Below are positions 1 through 6,471 of a DNA stretch of 13,591 bases, one piece after another. Numbering within the stretch: the stretch's first letter is position 1; every line of letters begins with the position of its first letter. A program made the translations under genes and the position numbers. The stretch covers positions 1 to 13,591 of the forward strand of contig DPWF01000071.1 of the NCBI GenBank assembly GCA_003526435.1, given 5' to 3'. The notes beneath the pieces were generated by a model. It was given only the letters and a program-made list of their open reading frames with translations. It did not search any database and was not told the DNA's origin. The DNA comes from Chitinophagaceae bacterium (GTDB lineage: Bacteria > Bacteroidota > Bacteroidia > Chitinophagales > Chitinophagaceae).

Positions 1-1954
1 GAACATCGTTACTTAAAAGCGGACTGTTCTCTGCCGTAAAACGGTAAATGATCTTATCGCCATTGGAACTGATGAGCCATACGCCATTGCGTGTGCCTAC
101 CCATTTGCGGTTTGCAGCATCTACAGCCATGCATTGTACCACTTCATCCCTGAACAAAAGACCCGCCAATTGATCCTGTTGAATGATGGGTTGAACAGCT
201 TCACATCCGCCAGCTCCAAAAACTGTTTCCGGACAGCGTATGATGCCGATGCCTTTATCTGTTCCCACCCAGATAAAACCATTTTTATCTTTTATAAGTG
301 AATACACATTATTTGACGGGAGGTTGCCATTACCTGCTCCCTGGCGATAATATTTCCAGCGATCATCATTTGTATTGTCAATATTGGATCCCGGATTATA
401 ACAAAACAAACCATTGCCTTTCGGACTCATGATCCATAACTGATCAAGGTCATCGATCACTATTTGTGCTACAGCATTTTCGCTGTGTGAAAATGGAATA
501 TTGAATGAGATCCAGGTACTATCTGGTTTTCTCACCTGTAGATTCTGTGGAGCACCATAATTACTGATCCATAAGCGTTGCCGGCTGTCAAAAGCAAGAC
601 CACTTACCCGAACATTTCCCGGATCTCCAATAGCAGCACGTAAACTACTATTCCGTTGTTTAAATAGTTGAATGGATGATTCCCTGAACCTTACCAGTCC
701 GCCTCCATAACTACCGGCCCATATGCTTTTATCAACGGGGTCTTCGGCCAGTGTAATAAAATCGAAAACAGAATCGAGAATAGGTGTGTTGAAATAACCC
801 CTAAATGACCAGTTATCAGCTTTCAACTGAAATACACCATCGCGATTGTATTGATAATTCCACGCATCATTCACACTGCCAGCCGCTGCATACACTGCTG
901 TTCCTGTTGCTAACAGATCGCCTGTAGCAATACCGGGGGGGCCATTGGGTATAAAACGATCAACACTGTTCCCGAAACGGGAGAGCCCACCAAAACGATC
1001 GGCTACCCACACAACAGTACGATCAATGATGGCCGAACGCGGAAAAGAAATGATACCACTTTGTGACAGGGTTCTTTCTGGCTGTCCATTTGTATTGATG
1101 ATCAGCACACGGGAAGCTCCGCTATTGGTGCGCTGGCAGATGAGTAAACGATTATCACTTGCCGTAACATTTACAATGGGCCATGCGGCATCATGATAGA
1201 GTAATTGCCAGTTGTTACCATTGAGTATAAGCAGGGAATCATTTTTTTGAATAACCAGGTTGTTATTTACAGTTAATACATTCTGACAGGCACCTGTGGG
1301 TAAATGGGTAGCAGCAGTTACAGGTAACCAGTTTCTGTAGTCTGCAAGATTGCCGGCATTTGCAGGTGCATATTTTAATCCCTGTTCTGTAGCGGCATAC
1401 CATCGATTATTAAATAGACCGGCAGCATAGGTTTTTACCTGTGAGCCATTGCTACCAATGATCCAGGTGTCTTTAATTTCAAGACGGGCAAGATCAACCA
1501 GCACAATACCCAACCCGGTTGACAGGTATGCGATTCCATTGTTGCAATAAATCTGCAGTATAGATTTATCGCCACTGATGGTACTTCTTTTAATATCACT
1601 GATGTTTTTAACGATACTACCTTTAATAAGGTCCAGGTTGCTGTTGTTATAGGCAACTACTAATTGTCCACCGGTATCATCCCATCCAATGGTGCTGATG
1701 CCAATATCATTAAGCCCCGTTACCTTAGAAAAACGTTCTGCTTCTTCTTTATCGTTAATGGAAAAAAGGGCCTGTGTGGTGGCGCAATAAATACGATCGC
1801 CTTTTACTACCTGTATGGCTTGTTGGTAATTGAGGTGTTCGCGCCATTGCCCGATGGGCGGTATCTGTGCTTTAGCATGATGACATATAAGCAGCCAAAA
1901 CAACCATTGAAAGGCCATAAGAAAAAATGAACTGCCTGCTTTCCTGCTAACCAT
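1..1954 (-). CDS. porZ: PorZ-like type IX secretion beta-propeller protein (partial, C-terminus outside window)
   Basis: About 651 residues are visible, from an ATG at 1952-1954 to the left edge; the reading frame is open throughout. The N-terminus is a signal peptide: basic start (MVSRKAG), hydrophobic core, and an AKA|Q cleavage site near residue 29. The mature protein starts with a GQWREHLNY-type segment followed by repeated short strands with the pattern 'G..IYCAT..ALFSI', which matches my memory of the N-terminal propeller of PorZ. Later blades near residues 560 and 615 carry W-V-G-T-(D/R)-x-G motifs typical of two-component-regulator propeller repeats. Known PorZ proteins are about 770-800 residues, with two propellers and a sorting domain; they sit on the cell surface with PorU, PorV and PorQ and help attach anionic LPS to cargo. 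The missing end should hold the sorting domain. The alternative is a generic surface propeller protein. A run of seven G (935-941) sits in frame as Pro codons. Confidence 0.75.
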   Translation of the reverse strand, partial: MVSRKAGSSFFLMAFQWLFWLLICHHAKAQIPPIGQWREHLNYQQAIQVVKGDRIYCATTQALFSINDKEEAERFSKVTGLNDIGISTIGWDDTGGQLVVAYNNSNLDLIKGSIVKNISDIKRSTISGDKSILQIYCNNGIAYLSTGLGIVLVDLARLEIKDTWIIGSNGSQVKTYAAGLFNNRWYAATEQGLKYAPANAGNLADYRNWLPVTAATHLPTGACQNVLTVNNNLVIQKNDSLLILNGNNWQLLYHDAAWPIVNVTASDNRLLICQRTNSGASRVLIINTNGQPERTLSQSGIISFPRSAIIDRTVVWVADRFGGLSRFGNSVDRFIPNGPPGIATGDLLATGTAVYAAAGSVNDAWNYQYNRDGVFQLKADNWSFRGYFNTPILDSVFDFITLAEDPVDKSIWAGSYGGGLVRFRESSIQLFKQRNSSLRAAIGDPGNVRVSGLAFDSRQRLWISNYGAPQNLQVRKPDSTWISFNIPFSHSENAVAQIVIDDLDQLWIMSPKGNGLFCYNPGSNIDNTNDDRWKYYRQGAGNGNLPSNNVYSLIKDKNGFIWVGTDKGIGIIRCPETVFGAGGCEAVQPIIQQDQLAGLLFRDEVVQCMAVDAANRKWVGTRNGVWLISSNGDKIIYRFTAENSPLLSNDV

Positions 1955-1985
1955 GGTTAAAGTTAGCAAATCTGTTAGGAACGAT

Positions 1986-2097
1986 GTAGAAATACCATAG
2001 AGTTGCAAAACATATAATAGCAGTCATTCTATTTATAATAGTATATCAGCAGGTATTTTTATCACGAACTAGTTGGAAAAAAATCAGGTATTTCTAC
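1986..2097. promoter_or_regulatory. Candidate operator array: repeated GGTATTTYTAY motif between divergent genes
   Basis: The 194-bp region 1955-2148 separates porZ (minus) from the winged-helix gene (plus). It contains GTAGAAATACC at 1986-1996 and its exact reverse complement GGTATTTCTAC at 2087-2097. A third copy, GGTATTTTTAT at 2052-2062, matches at 9 of 11 positions; with the preceding CA it forms a direct repeat 35 bp from the right copy. The outer copies lie about 32 bp upstream of the porZ ATG and about 52 bp upstream of the winged-helix ATG. The placement suggests protein-binding sites controlling one or both genes. That is inference; no binding data exist here, and AT-rich DNA produces chance repeats. 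Confidence 0.4.
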
Positions 2098-2148
2098 GGG
2101 TTTTTTCAATGGAAAAGCTTTCTATTTTGGCTGTTAAAACCAGTATGC

Positions 2149-2382
2149 ATGAAGAGTAGAATTGCAATTGAAAATTTCAAGAAAATCGATGAACTGATTG
2201 CCAGGAAAAATACAGGCAAACCGGCTGAAATGGCCGTTAAGATCGATTGTTCATTAACCACCCTTTTTACTTATCTCTCCATGATGCGTTCGATGGGTGC
2301 TCCTATCAGGTATAACAAGTACAAGCATACCTATTACTATGAGGAGGAAGGCGATTTTGTAATTGGGTTCAGGCCAAAGTAA
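2149..2382 (+). CDS. Small winged-helix DNA-binding protein (77 aa)
   Basis: A 77-residue protein that is essentially one HTH_11-like winged-helix domain. Residues ~8-20 form a first helix (FKKIDELIARKNTG), ~24-48 the helix-turn-helix (PAEMAVKIDCSLTTLFTYLSMM), and ~52-72 a beta wing (IRYNKYKHTYYYEEEGDF). The 'GAPI.Y....YYYEEEG' pattern is typical of small HTH proteins widespread in Bacteroidota, often seen near secretion or bacteriocin-like genes; that association is from memory and no such peptide gene is visible here. It has no sensor domain, so any control must come from a partner or its own level. The ATG at 2149 is the only good start; no clear Shine-Dalgarno precedes it. It is divergent from porZ and converges on the response regulator gene with a 26-bp gap. 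It could be an autoregulator acting on the motif array upstream. Confidence 0.85.
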   Translation: MKSRIAIENFKKIDELIARKNTGKPAEMAVKIDCSLTTLFTYLSMMRSMGAPIRYNKYKHTYYYEEEGDFVIGFRPK

Positions 2383-2408
2383 AAATTAAACTGTGTGGTG
2401 AAGGCATA

Positions 2409-3059
2409 TTAAACACTTACAATTCCGTGTTTAATGGCAAAAATGGCGAGACCCACACGTGTTTTGATATCCAGTTTTTTAAAGAGGTTGTCGCGGTAGG
2501 TATCAACGGTACGTGGACTGATATGCATTTCTTCAGCTATTTCCTTATAGGTTTTATCGCTGCAGATCCATTGTAGGAATATGGTTTCGTTTTCGGTTAA
2601 ACTGCTTAACGGAGAGCCATCGCCCAGAAAGGAATCTTCGTTGCTGATATAGTGCATCAGTTTATCGCTTACCAGTTCATTGATAAAATAACCGGTATCG
2701 CGTATATTTTCCAGTGCCTGTTTAAATACTTTGGGTTTACTGTCTTTCAGGAGGTAGCCACGAGCACCATTCTTAAGCATACGTATGATGGCAATATCGT
2801 TTTCCAGCATGCTCAATACCAGGATACGGGTTTCTGGTAAATTGGCTTTGATCCATTCTGCTGTCTCAAAACCATCCATCATGGGCATGTTAATGTCCAG
2901 AAGTACGATGGCAGGTGGTTTATTGGTCTTCAGTGCCTCAATGAACTCTTTACCGTTGCCGGCTTCCATCACTACCTTGAAGCCATCGAATGAATTGATC
3001 ATCGAGGCCAGCCCGCTGCGTAGTAATTCATGGTCGTCCACTAATGCTACAAAAGTCAT
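2409..3059 (-). CDS. NarL/LuxR-family response regulator
   Basis: A 216-residue two-domain regulator. The receiver domain (~1-120) shows the acidic pair D8-D9, the phospho-acceptor D55 in LLDINMP, the switch residue S83 and the conserved K105 in LLKD. The C-terminal LuxR-type helix-turn-helix (~150-216) has the usual LTENE...IAEEMHISPRTVDTYRDNLFKKL signature (key residues T-V-D-x-Y in the recognition helix). All phosphorylation residues are intact, so this should be a functional partner of the kinase encoded 16 bp upstream. I chose the ATG at 3057-3059 because the receiver fold begins directly with MTFVALVDD; an upstream GTG at 3125 would add 22 residues without domain character and overlap the kinase gene by 50 bp. 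Targets are unknown. It is the last gene of a three-gene operon and converges with the winged-helix gene; no hairpin terminator is seen in the 26-bp gap. Confidence 0.93.
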   Translation of the reverse strand: MTFVALVDDHELLRSGLASMINSFDGFKVVMEAGNGKEFIEALKTNKPPAIVLLDINMPMMDGFETAEWIKANLPETRILVLSMLENDIAIIRMLKNGARGYLLKDSKPKVFKQALENIRDTGYFINELVSDKLMHYISNEDSFLGDGSPLSSLTENETIFLQWICSDKTYKEIAEEMHISPRTVDTYRDNLFKKLDIKTRVGLAIFAIKHGIVSV

Positions 3060-3075
3060 ACAGATTGTATTGGAA

Positions 3076-3855
3076 TTATTTGGATTTTGCCTGCAATATA
3101 ATAGCTGTTCCGTTTCCGGGCTCACTTTTTATATCAACAGTGGCATTTATCATTTTGGCCCGGTTAAATATGTTCTGTAAACCTATACCCGGACCGGCTG
3201 TTTTAAATTTCTCCATATCAAAGCCAACTCCATTATCTGTAATGGTGAGTTTTGCCTCGTTTTCATTTCCTTCAATATCTACTGAAATATGGTCGGCTTT
3301 GGCATGTTTCATGATATTGTTGATGATTTCCTGCACCATTCTGAACATGATCAGATCTGTGTTCTTATCGATGCCGGTAAAATTCTCAACTATTTTCAGG
3401 TCTGTTTTATACCGCCCGCTTTTCTGGAGGTTACCCAGTAACTGGCGGATGGATTCAACAATACCGATATCCTGTATACGATTGGTCTGAAGACTATGGC
3501 TCAGGTCTCTGAGATCTTTAATGGCTTTACCCAGCAGTTCATCGGTATGCTCCAGTTTTTCATGTTCGGAAATATCAGTGAAAGTACTCAGGTTTAATCT
3601 AACCAGACTCAGAACCTGTCCGATATTATCATGAATTTCGCGGCTGATATGGCTAAATGTTTGCTCCTGGATCTCCAGTTGCGATTTCAAAATGGTTTGC
3701 TCAAATCTGTTTTTCATTTCATCACGCTCCTGCTGAAACTTTCGCTGGCGGCGTAAGAAAACGAATACAATAAGCAATAAAAAAAATCCAATCAGCACCA
3801 GAAAGACTGAAGCGATTACGATGGTGATGAGGATGTCTTCCTGTTGTTTCGGCAT
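3076..3855 (-). CDS. Membrane-anchored HisKA_3/NarX-type sensor histidine kinase, no extracytoplasmic sensor
   Basis: A 259-residue kinase. One strongly hydrophobic segment (~8-34) is followed by RRQRK and a coiled-coil linker (~38-65). The dimerisation/phospho-acceptor helix carries H75 in SREIHDNIGQ, the HisKA_3 hallmark. The HATPase_c domain shows an N box (N179/N180 in EIINNIMKHA), a G1 box (D207-N-G-V-G) and a G2 box (G223-I-G-L). There is almost no periplasmic part: only seven residues precede the membrane segment. Signal sensing must therefore come from the membrane segment itself or from a partner. The obvious partner is the seven-helix protein whose gene overlaps this one by 40 bp (3816-3855), which suggests translational coupling and fixed stoichiometry. 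The response regulator lies 16 bp downstream. The start at 3855 is required to include the membrane segment. Confidence 0.93.
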   Translation of the reverse strand: MPKQQEDILITIVIASVFLVLIGFFLLLIVFVFLRRQRKFQQERDEMKNRFEQTILKSQLEIQEQTFSHISREIHDNIGQVLSLVRLNLSTFTDISEHEKLEHTDELLGKAIKDLRDLSHSLQTNRIQDIGIVESIRQLLGNLQKSGRYKTDLKIVENFTGIDKNTDLIMFRMVQEIINNIMKHAKADHISVDIEGNENEAKLTITDNGVGFDMEKFKTAGPGIGLQNIFNRAKMINATVDIKSEPGNGTAIILQAKSK

Positions 3856-4493
3856 AAAATAAAGGCAATACTGAATGAACCGTATAAAATTACATTCAAA
3901 CTATTAGTTATCGTTGTGTAAATTTTGGCACCTTGCTCCCGCATAGAGGCACTCGTAAGATATTCAAAAAGTGCATTAATAATAACAGAACCCAAATAAA
4001 AAATCAACAAACCAATACAAATCCAGAAAAAAGGTTGCAATGACAATTTGATGTTTATAGAATCTGGTAGAATTGACTCGTATAAAAAGAAGCAACTATA
4101 AACTACCATAAAAAACGAGCCTAGTAAAAAAGTATAGGTATGGAAACTGTTTGTGCCTTGTACAAACATGATGTTCAATGTAACCAGTAGCAGATACACA
4201 GGAATAAGAATGCGAATAATCTTCTTTAGGGTTTTATTGCCAAGATGTAATAGAAATATGGCAGAATAAAAAACAAATTCACACGCAGTGAATACATTGA
4301 ATAACATGAAACGGGTTGACCTACTAACGTTGGTATTGGTCATTCCGAATTTTGCAATTAATTCAACTCCTACTGTTACGATTAGAAAAGGCAGAAAGTA
4401 AATAAACCCTTTATTCTTTTTCAGATGGGGGGAATAAATAAGCGCAATTAACAGACAGGCTATTTCAAGATAAAGATGAAAATATTCATTCAA
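3816..4493 (-). CDS. Seven-helix integral membrane protein, putative sensor partner of the kinase
   Basis: A 225-residue, very hydrophobic protein with seven predicted membrane segments (about 3-20, 28-48, 62-84, 90-112, 118-140, 150-174 and 195-214) and a short basic C-terminal tail (RNNRKTSSSPS). I do not recognise a named family, but the helix count and size are like the membrane domains of 7TM-type sensors. It is first in the operon and overlaps the kinase gene by 40 bp. I infer that it supplies the sensing part that the kinase lacks. The start is uncertain: the best-fitting codon is TTG at 4491-4493, since the first in-frame ATG (residue 51) would delete two membrane segments. The true start could be a non-ATG codon nearby. 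No catalytic motif is visible. Confidence 0.75.
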   Translation of the reverse strand: MNEYFHLYLEIACLLIALIYSPHLKKNKGFIYFLPFLIVTVGVELIAKFGMTNTNVSRSTRFMLFNVFTACEFVFYSAIFLLHLGNKTLKKIIRILIPVYLLLVTLNIMFVQGTNSFHTYTFLLGSFFMVVYSCFFLYESILPDSINIKLSLQPFFWICIGLLIFYLGSVIINALFEYLTSASMREQGAKIYTTITNSLNVILYGSFSIAFILCRNNRKTSSSPS

Positions 4494-4514
4494 AGCAGAT
4501 AGTGTATAAGTTAT

Positions 4515-4540
4515 AAACCCCTTCCATCTGGAAGGGGTTT
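4515..4540 (-). terminator. Strong intrinsic terminator after the lipoprotein gene
   Basis: A perfect 11-bp stem (4515-4525 pairing with 4530-4540, arm AAACCCCTTCC) with a 4-base loop (4526-4529). On minus it is followed by a short T-rich stretch (TTTATAACTTAT). It lies 49 bp after the lipoprotein stop and 22 bp before the seven-helix gene, so it insulates the two units. The second transcription unit therefore needs its own promoter in the short remaining space, or depends on read-through. Confidence 0.8.
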
Positions 4541-4552
4541 GAATATAATCGT

Positions 4553-4564
4553 GAGGTATACCTC
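4553..4564. repeat. Perfect 12-bp palindrome GAGGTATACCTC
   Basis: GAGGTATACCTC is its own reverse complement. It lies between the lipoprotein stop codon (4589) and the hairpin terminator (4515-4540), about 60 bp upstream of the sensor operon. It could be a dimeric regulator site or a small RNA hairpin in the lipoprotein 3' end. I see no second copy in the window. Confidence 0.4.
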
Positions 4565-4588
4565 TTTATACTTCTTATTGTACCAATG

Positions 4589-5038
4589 TTATGGTAATAA
4601 ACCACCATGGTTCAAAAATTCTTTAACATCATCAATGAGATCACTGTTTCTGATGCTACCACTACCGCTTTTCTTGTCACCAGAGAAGAAAACGGTTAAA
4701 CGGCCATTCTCGTACATACCGAAATTAACATAGATCTTTTCTGATCTGTTGCGCTTCAACAGGTTCAGGTAGTTCTGAATATCTTTTACAGAAAAAGAAA
4801 CCGCAGTTGATTTATTTACGCGTGCAGCAGCATAACGTGAAGCTAATGCAGCGGCTTCATTCTGTGGAATAATGCCTGGAATATTAGATGCGTCAACCTG
4901 AATGGCAGTAACCGACTCATCTGTAGATTTGTTGCTTACTTCATTTGTAACACCATCCTGTTCTTTCTGGCAGGCTACCAGAAGGGTGGTAACAACTGAC
5001 AGCAGTAAAACTGTGCCTAAGATTTGAAACTTTTTCAT
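4589..5038 (-). CDS. Small lipoprotein of unknown function
   Basis: A 149-residue protein. The N-terminus is a classic lipoprotein signal: MKK, hydrophobic core, lipobox L-V-A-C with the lipid-anchored Cys at residue 23. The +2 residue is Gln, followed by KEQDG; an acidic or polar stretch there can mark surface export in Bacteroidota, but this is not a clean example. A disordered Ser/Thr/Glu/Asn-rich linker (~27-48) leads to a compact region (~55-149) that includes YAAARVNKST, a helix DIQNYLNLL, strands around IYVNFGMYENGRLTVFF and a Gly/Ser loop. I do not recognise a family. It has its own unit: 231 bp of non-coding DNA upstream and a strong terminator downstream. It may be sensed by, or be a target of, the adjacent signalling operon, but only proximity supports that. 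Confidence 0.8.
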   Translation of the reverse strand: MKKFQILGTVLLLSVVTTLLVACQKEQDGVTNEVSNKSTDESVTAIQVDASNIPGIIPQNEAAALASRYAAARVNKSTAVSFSVKDIQNYLNLLKRNRSEKIYVNFGMYENGRLTVFFSGDKKSGSGSIRNSDLIDDVKEFLNHGGLLP

Positions 5039-5112
5039 CTAATCTGTTTTTTAATAGGTTTTGACCAAGGTTTGTTTGAATGGGTATTACAAGTTCAGTG
5101 AAGGGACTTATT

Positions 5113-5139
5113 CAAATTTTATTCCCATCGGGAACAAAG
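5113..5139 (-). promoter_or_regulatory. Weak promoter-like element with dyad spacer upstream of the lipoprotein gene
   Basis: On minus, CTTTG (5135-5139) and TAAAATTTG (5113-5121) resemble the -33 (TTTG) and -7 (TAnnTTTG) elements of Bacteroidota promoters. The 13 bases between them are exactly the dyad TTCCCATCGGGAA (5122-5134). The spacing is 5-6 bases shorter than usual and the -7 has one extra base, so this is tentative. The dyad could instead be a regulator site. Confidence 0.25.
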
Positions 5140-5180
5140 TTCTGCTTTTTTTCTTATGTAAGCACTATTTAATCACTGAA

Positions 5181-5216
5181 TTCGGTACCGTTTTTTCACC
5201 GAATTTGTATACGGTG
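5181..5216. repeat. Cluster of interlocking CGGT/ACCG inverted repeats
   Basis: The 231-bp gap 5039-5269 holds, near its distal end, TTCGGT (5181-5186), ACCG (5187-5190), CACCGAA (5197-5203) and CGGTG (5212-5216). TTCGGT can pair with ACCGAA (5198-5203), and CACCG (5197-5201) with CGGTG, so two hairpins exclude each other. The site lies 54-89 bases downstream of the permease stop on minus and could be an end-of-transcript structure. There is a six-T run on plus (5191-5196), meaning a six-A run on minus, which argues against a standard minus-strand terminator. The rest of the gap shows nothing else clear. Confidence 0.3.
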
Positions 5217-5269
5217 TTTTAAACGGATATTTTTATATATTCTTTGTAAAGCAATGATTATTATAACAC

Positions 5270-6466
5270 TTAGTTGTTAATTTTAATGTATTTTTTGATG
5301 TTGATAAAATTCAATATCCCAATAAAACAAAGGATTATCAGGGCCGTTAACGTCGTTTCAATGGAAATATAAGGATTAATATGCACTTGCTGCCCGGCTA
5401 AAAGCCTGGATGCCCAGTACTGAAATATGCAAACGATTGCAAGTGAAATGGTAATAATGATGATGTTGGAAGGGAAAAATTGCCGCATCAAAAAACGCGA
5501 TAATTGTTTTGGCGAAGCACCCAACGTAAGTAACAATTTTATTTCTTCTTTACAGGAACTGATGGTTAGCTGGATAAAAAGCGTAAAGATCAGGATGGCA
5601 AATAATAGCATCAGTAAACCTGTTGCGCCGGAAATATTTACCACCATATCAACCACCTGTCTGTACCTGCTGAACCTTGTTTTATCCTGATCGGTACTCA
5701 GGTTTTTTTCTTTCAGGTAGCTAATTAAATTAGGATCACCAGGGTCTTTGGTGCGCATGATAATTCTCGATGGGGCCTTATTGCCAGCAGTTCCATATTG
5801 CTCATTTGCCCAATCCATGAATGATTGAGGAACGAGTAAAGAAGATATCCTGTCGCTGAAACCCACCACTCTTCCACGCATGCTATGCGCCACACCATTT
5901 TCATCGTAGATATTTACCTGAAAGAAAATCATTTTTACCACTTCTCTTGTTAATTGTGGTAAACCCTGGGATAAAGAAAACTGAAAATTATAAATGTCTA
6001 AAAACATGCCAGGTACAATAATGGGAACAAAACCTGAAGATGCTTCCCAGTTCCACTCCTTCGTACTTACATCCAGAAAACTATCTGGTACACTTTCAAA
6101 TGCAATGTCTGTATAAAAAGGAAACTGGGCACTACTGCTTTGAATAGAGGCTTTGAAGCGACTGTTGTGTAAAACACCAATAGCATCCGTAAAAGGCTGG
6201 GCTTTGATATCATTTATTTCGTCATCGGAAAGTGTGGTGTTCTTTAGGTTTTGATCGGTGAGTATTTTATTGATCACCATAAAATTGGCAATGCTGTCAC
6301 GATTACCACTTCCCCGTAATAACTCATTGTAATTGCTTTGCAACTGAACTGCTGAAAGTATGAGTATCATGGCTATTGACAAACCAACAATGGCCATGGC
6401 AAACCGTACTCTACCGGCACCTGTTCTGATCAGTTTTCGCAATAGTATGTTTAATCCTTTCATCAT
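5270..6466 (-). CDS. FtsX/LolC-type ABC transporter permease
   Basis: A 398-residue inner-membrane protein with the usual FtsX-family plan: one N-terminal membrane helix (~20-42), a large extracytoplasmic domain (~43-270), then three C-terminal helices (~272-303, ~327-350, ~365-392). The cytoplasmic loop LLLTLGASPKQLSRFL after helix 2 is the FtsX-superfamily hallmark that contacts the ATPase. Its start lies 5 bp after the ATPase stop, so the two form one operon and one complex, probably with the permease as homodimer. Family members extract lipoproteins (LolCE), drive efflux (MacB) or control cell-wall hydrolases (FtsX). No adaptor, periplasmic partner or hydrolase is encoded in this operon, so the substrate cannot be assigned. 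Two consecutive ATG codons (6464-6466, 6461-6463) leave the start ambiguous by one residue. Confidence 0.9.
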   Translation of the reverse strand: MMKGLNILLRKLIRTGAGRVRFAMAIVGLSIAMILILSAVQLQSNYNELLRGSGNRDSIANFMVINKILTDQNLKNTTLSDDEINDIKAQPFTDAIGVLHNSRFKASIQSSSAQFPFYTDIAFESVPDSFLDVSTKEWNWEASSGFVPIIVPGMFLDIYNFQFSLSQGLPQLTREVVKMIFFQVNIYDENGVAHSMRGRVVGFSDRISSLLVPQSFMDWANEQYGTAGNKAPSRIIMRTKDPGDPNLISYLKEKNLSTDQDKTRFSRYRQVVDMVVNISGATGLLMLLFAILIFTLFIQLTISSCKEEIKLLLTLGASPKQLSRFLMRQFFPSNIIIITISLAIVCIFQYWASRLLAGQQVHINPYISIETTLTALIILCFIGILNFINIKKYIKINN

Positions 6467-6471
6467 ATTTT

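Noticed and set aside
935..941. Run of seven G in the porZ-like gene as a phase-variation tract
   Set aside because: The PorZ-like frame reads correctly across it (Gly-Pro-Pro-Gly), it is short, and it lies mid-gene; there is no evidence of slippage.
1664..1930. Plus-strand open frame opposite the start of porZ
   Set aside because: Antisense to a well-supported coding frame with a signal peptide and propeller repeats; no family pattern in its translation.
1953..2000. 15-codon plus-strand ORF overlapping the porZ start codon (possible secreted peptide for the winged-helix protein)
   Set aside because: No ribosome site, no leader or double-glycine pattern, and it arises from the CATG palindrome at the porZ start.
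3060..3125. Longer response regulator starting at a GTG at 3125
   Set aside because: The extra 22 residues have no domain character, and the receiver fold starts directly at the ATG at 3059. The long form would overlap the kinase gene by 50 bp.
2785..3490. Open frames on plus opposite the kinase and regulator genes
   Set aside because: They run antisense to two proteins with complete catalytic motifs, and their translations show no domain pattern, so they are shadows.
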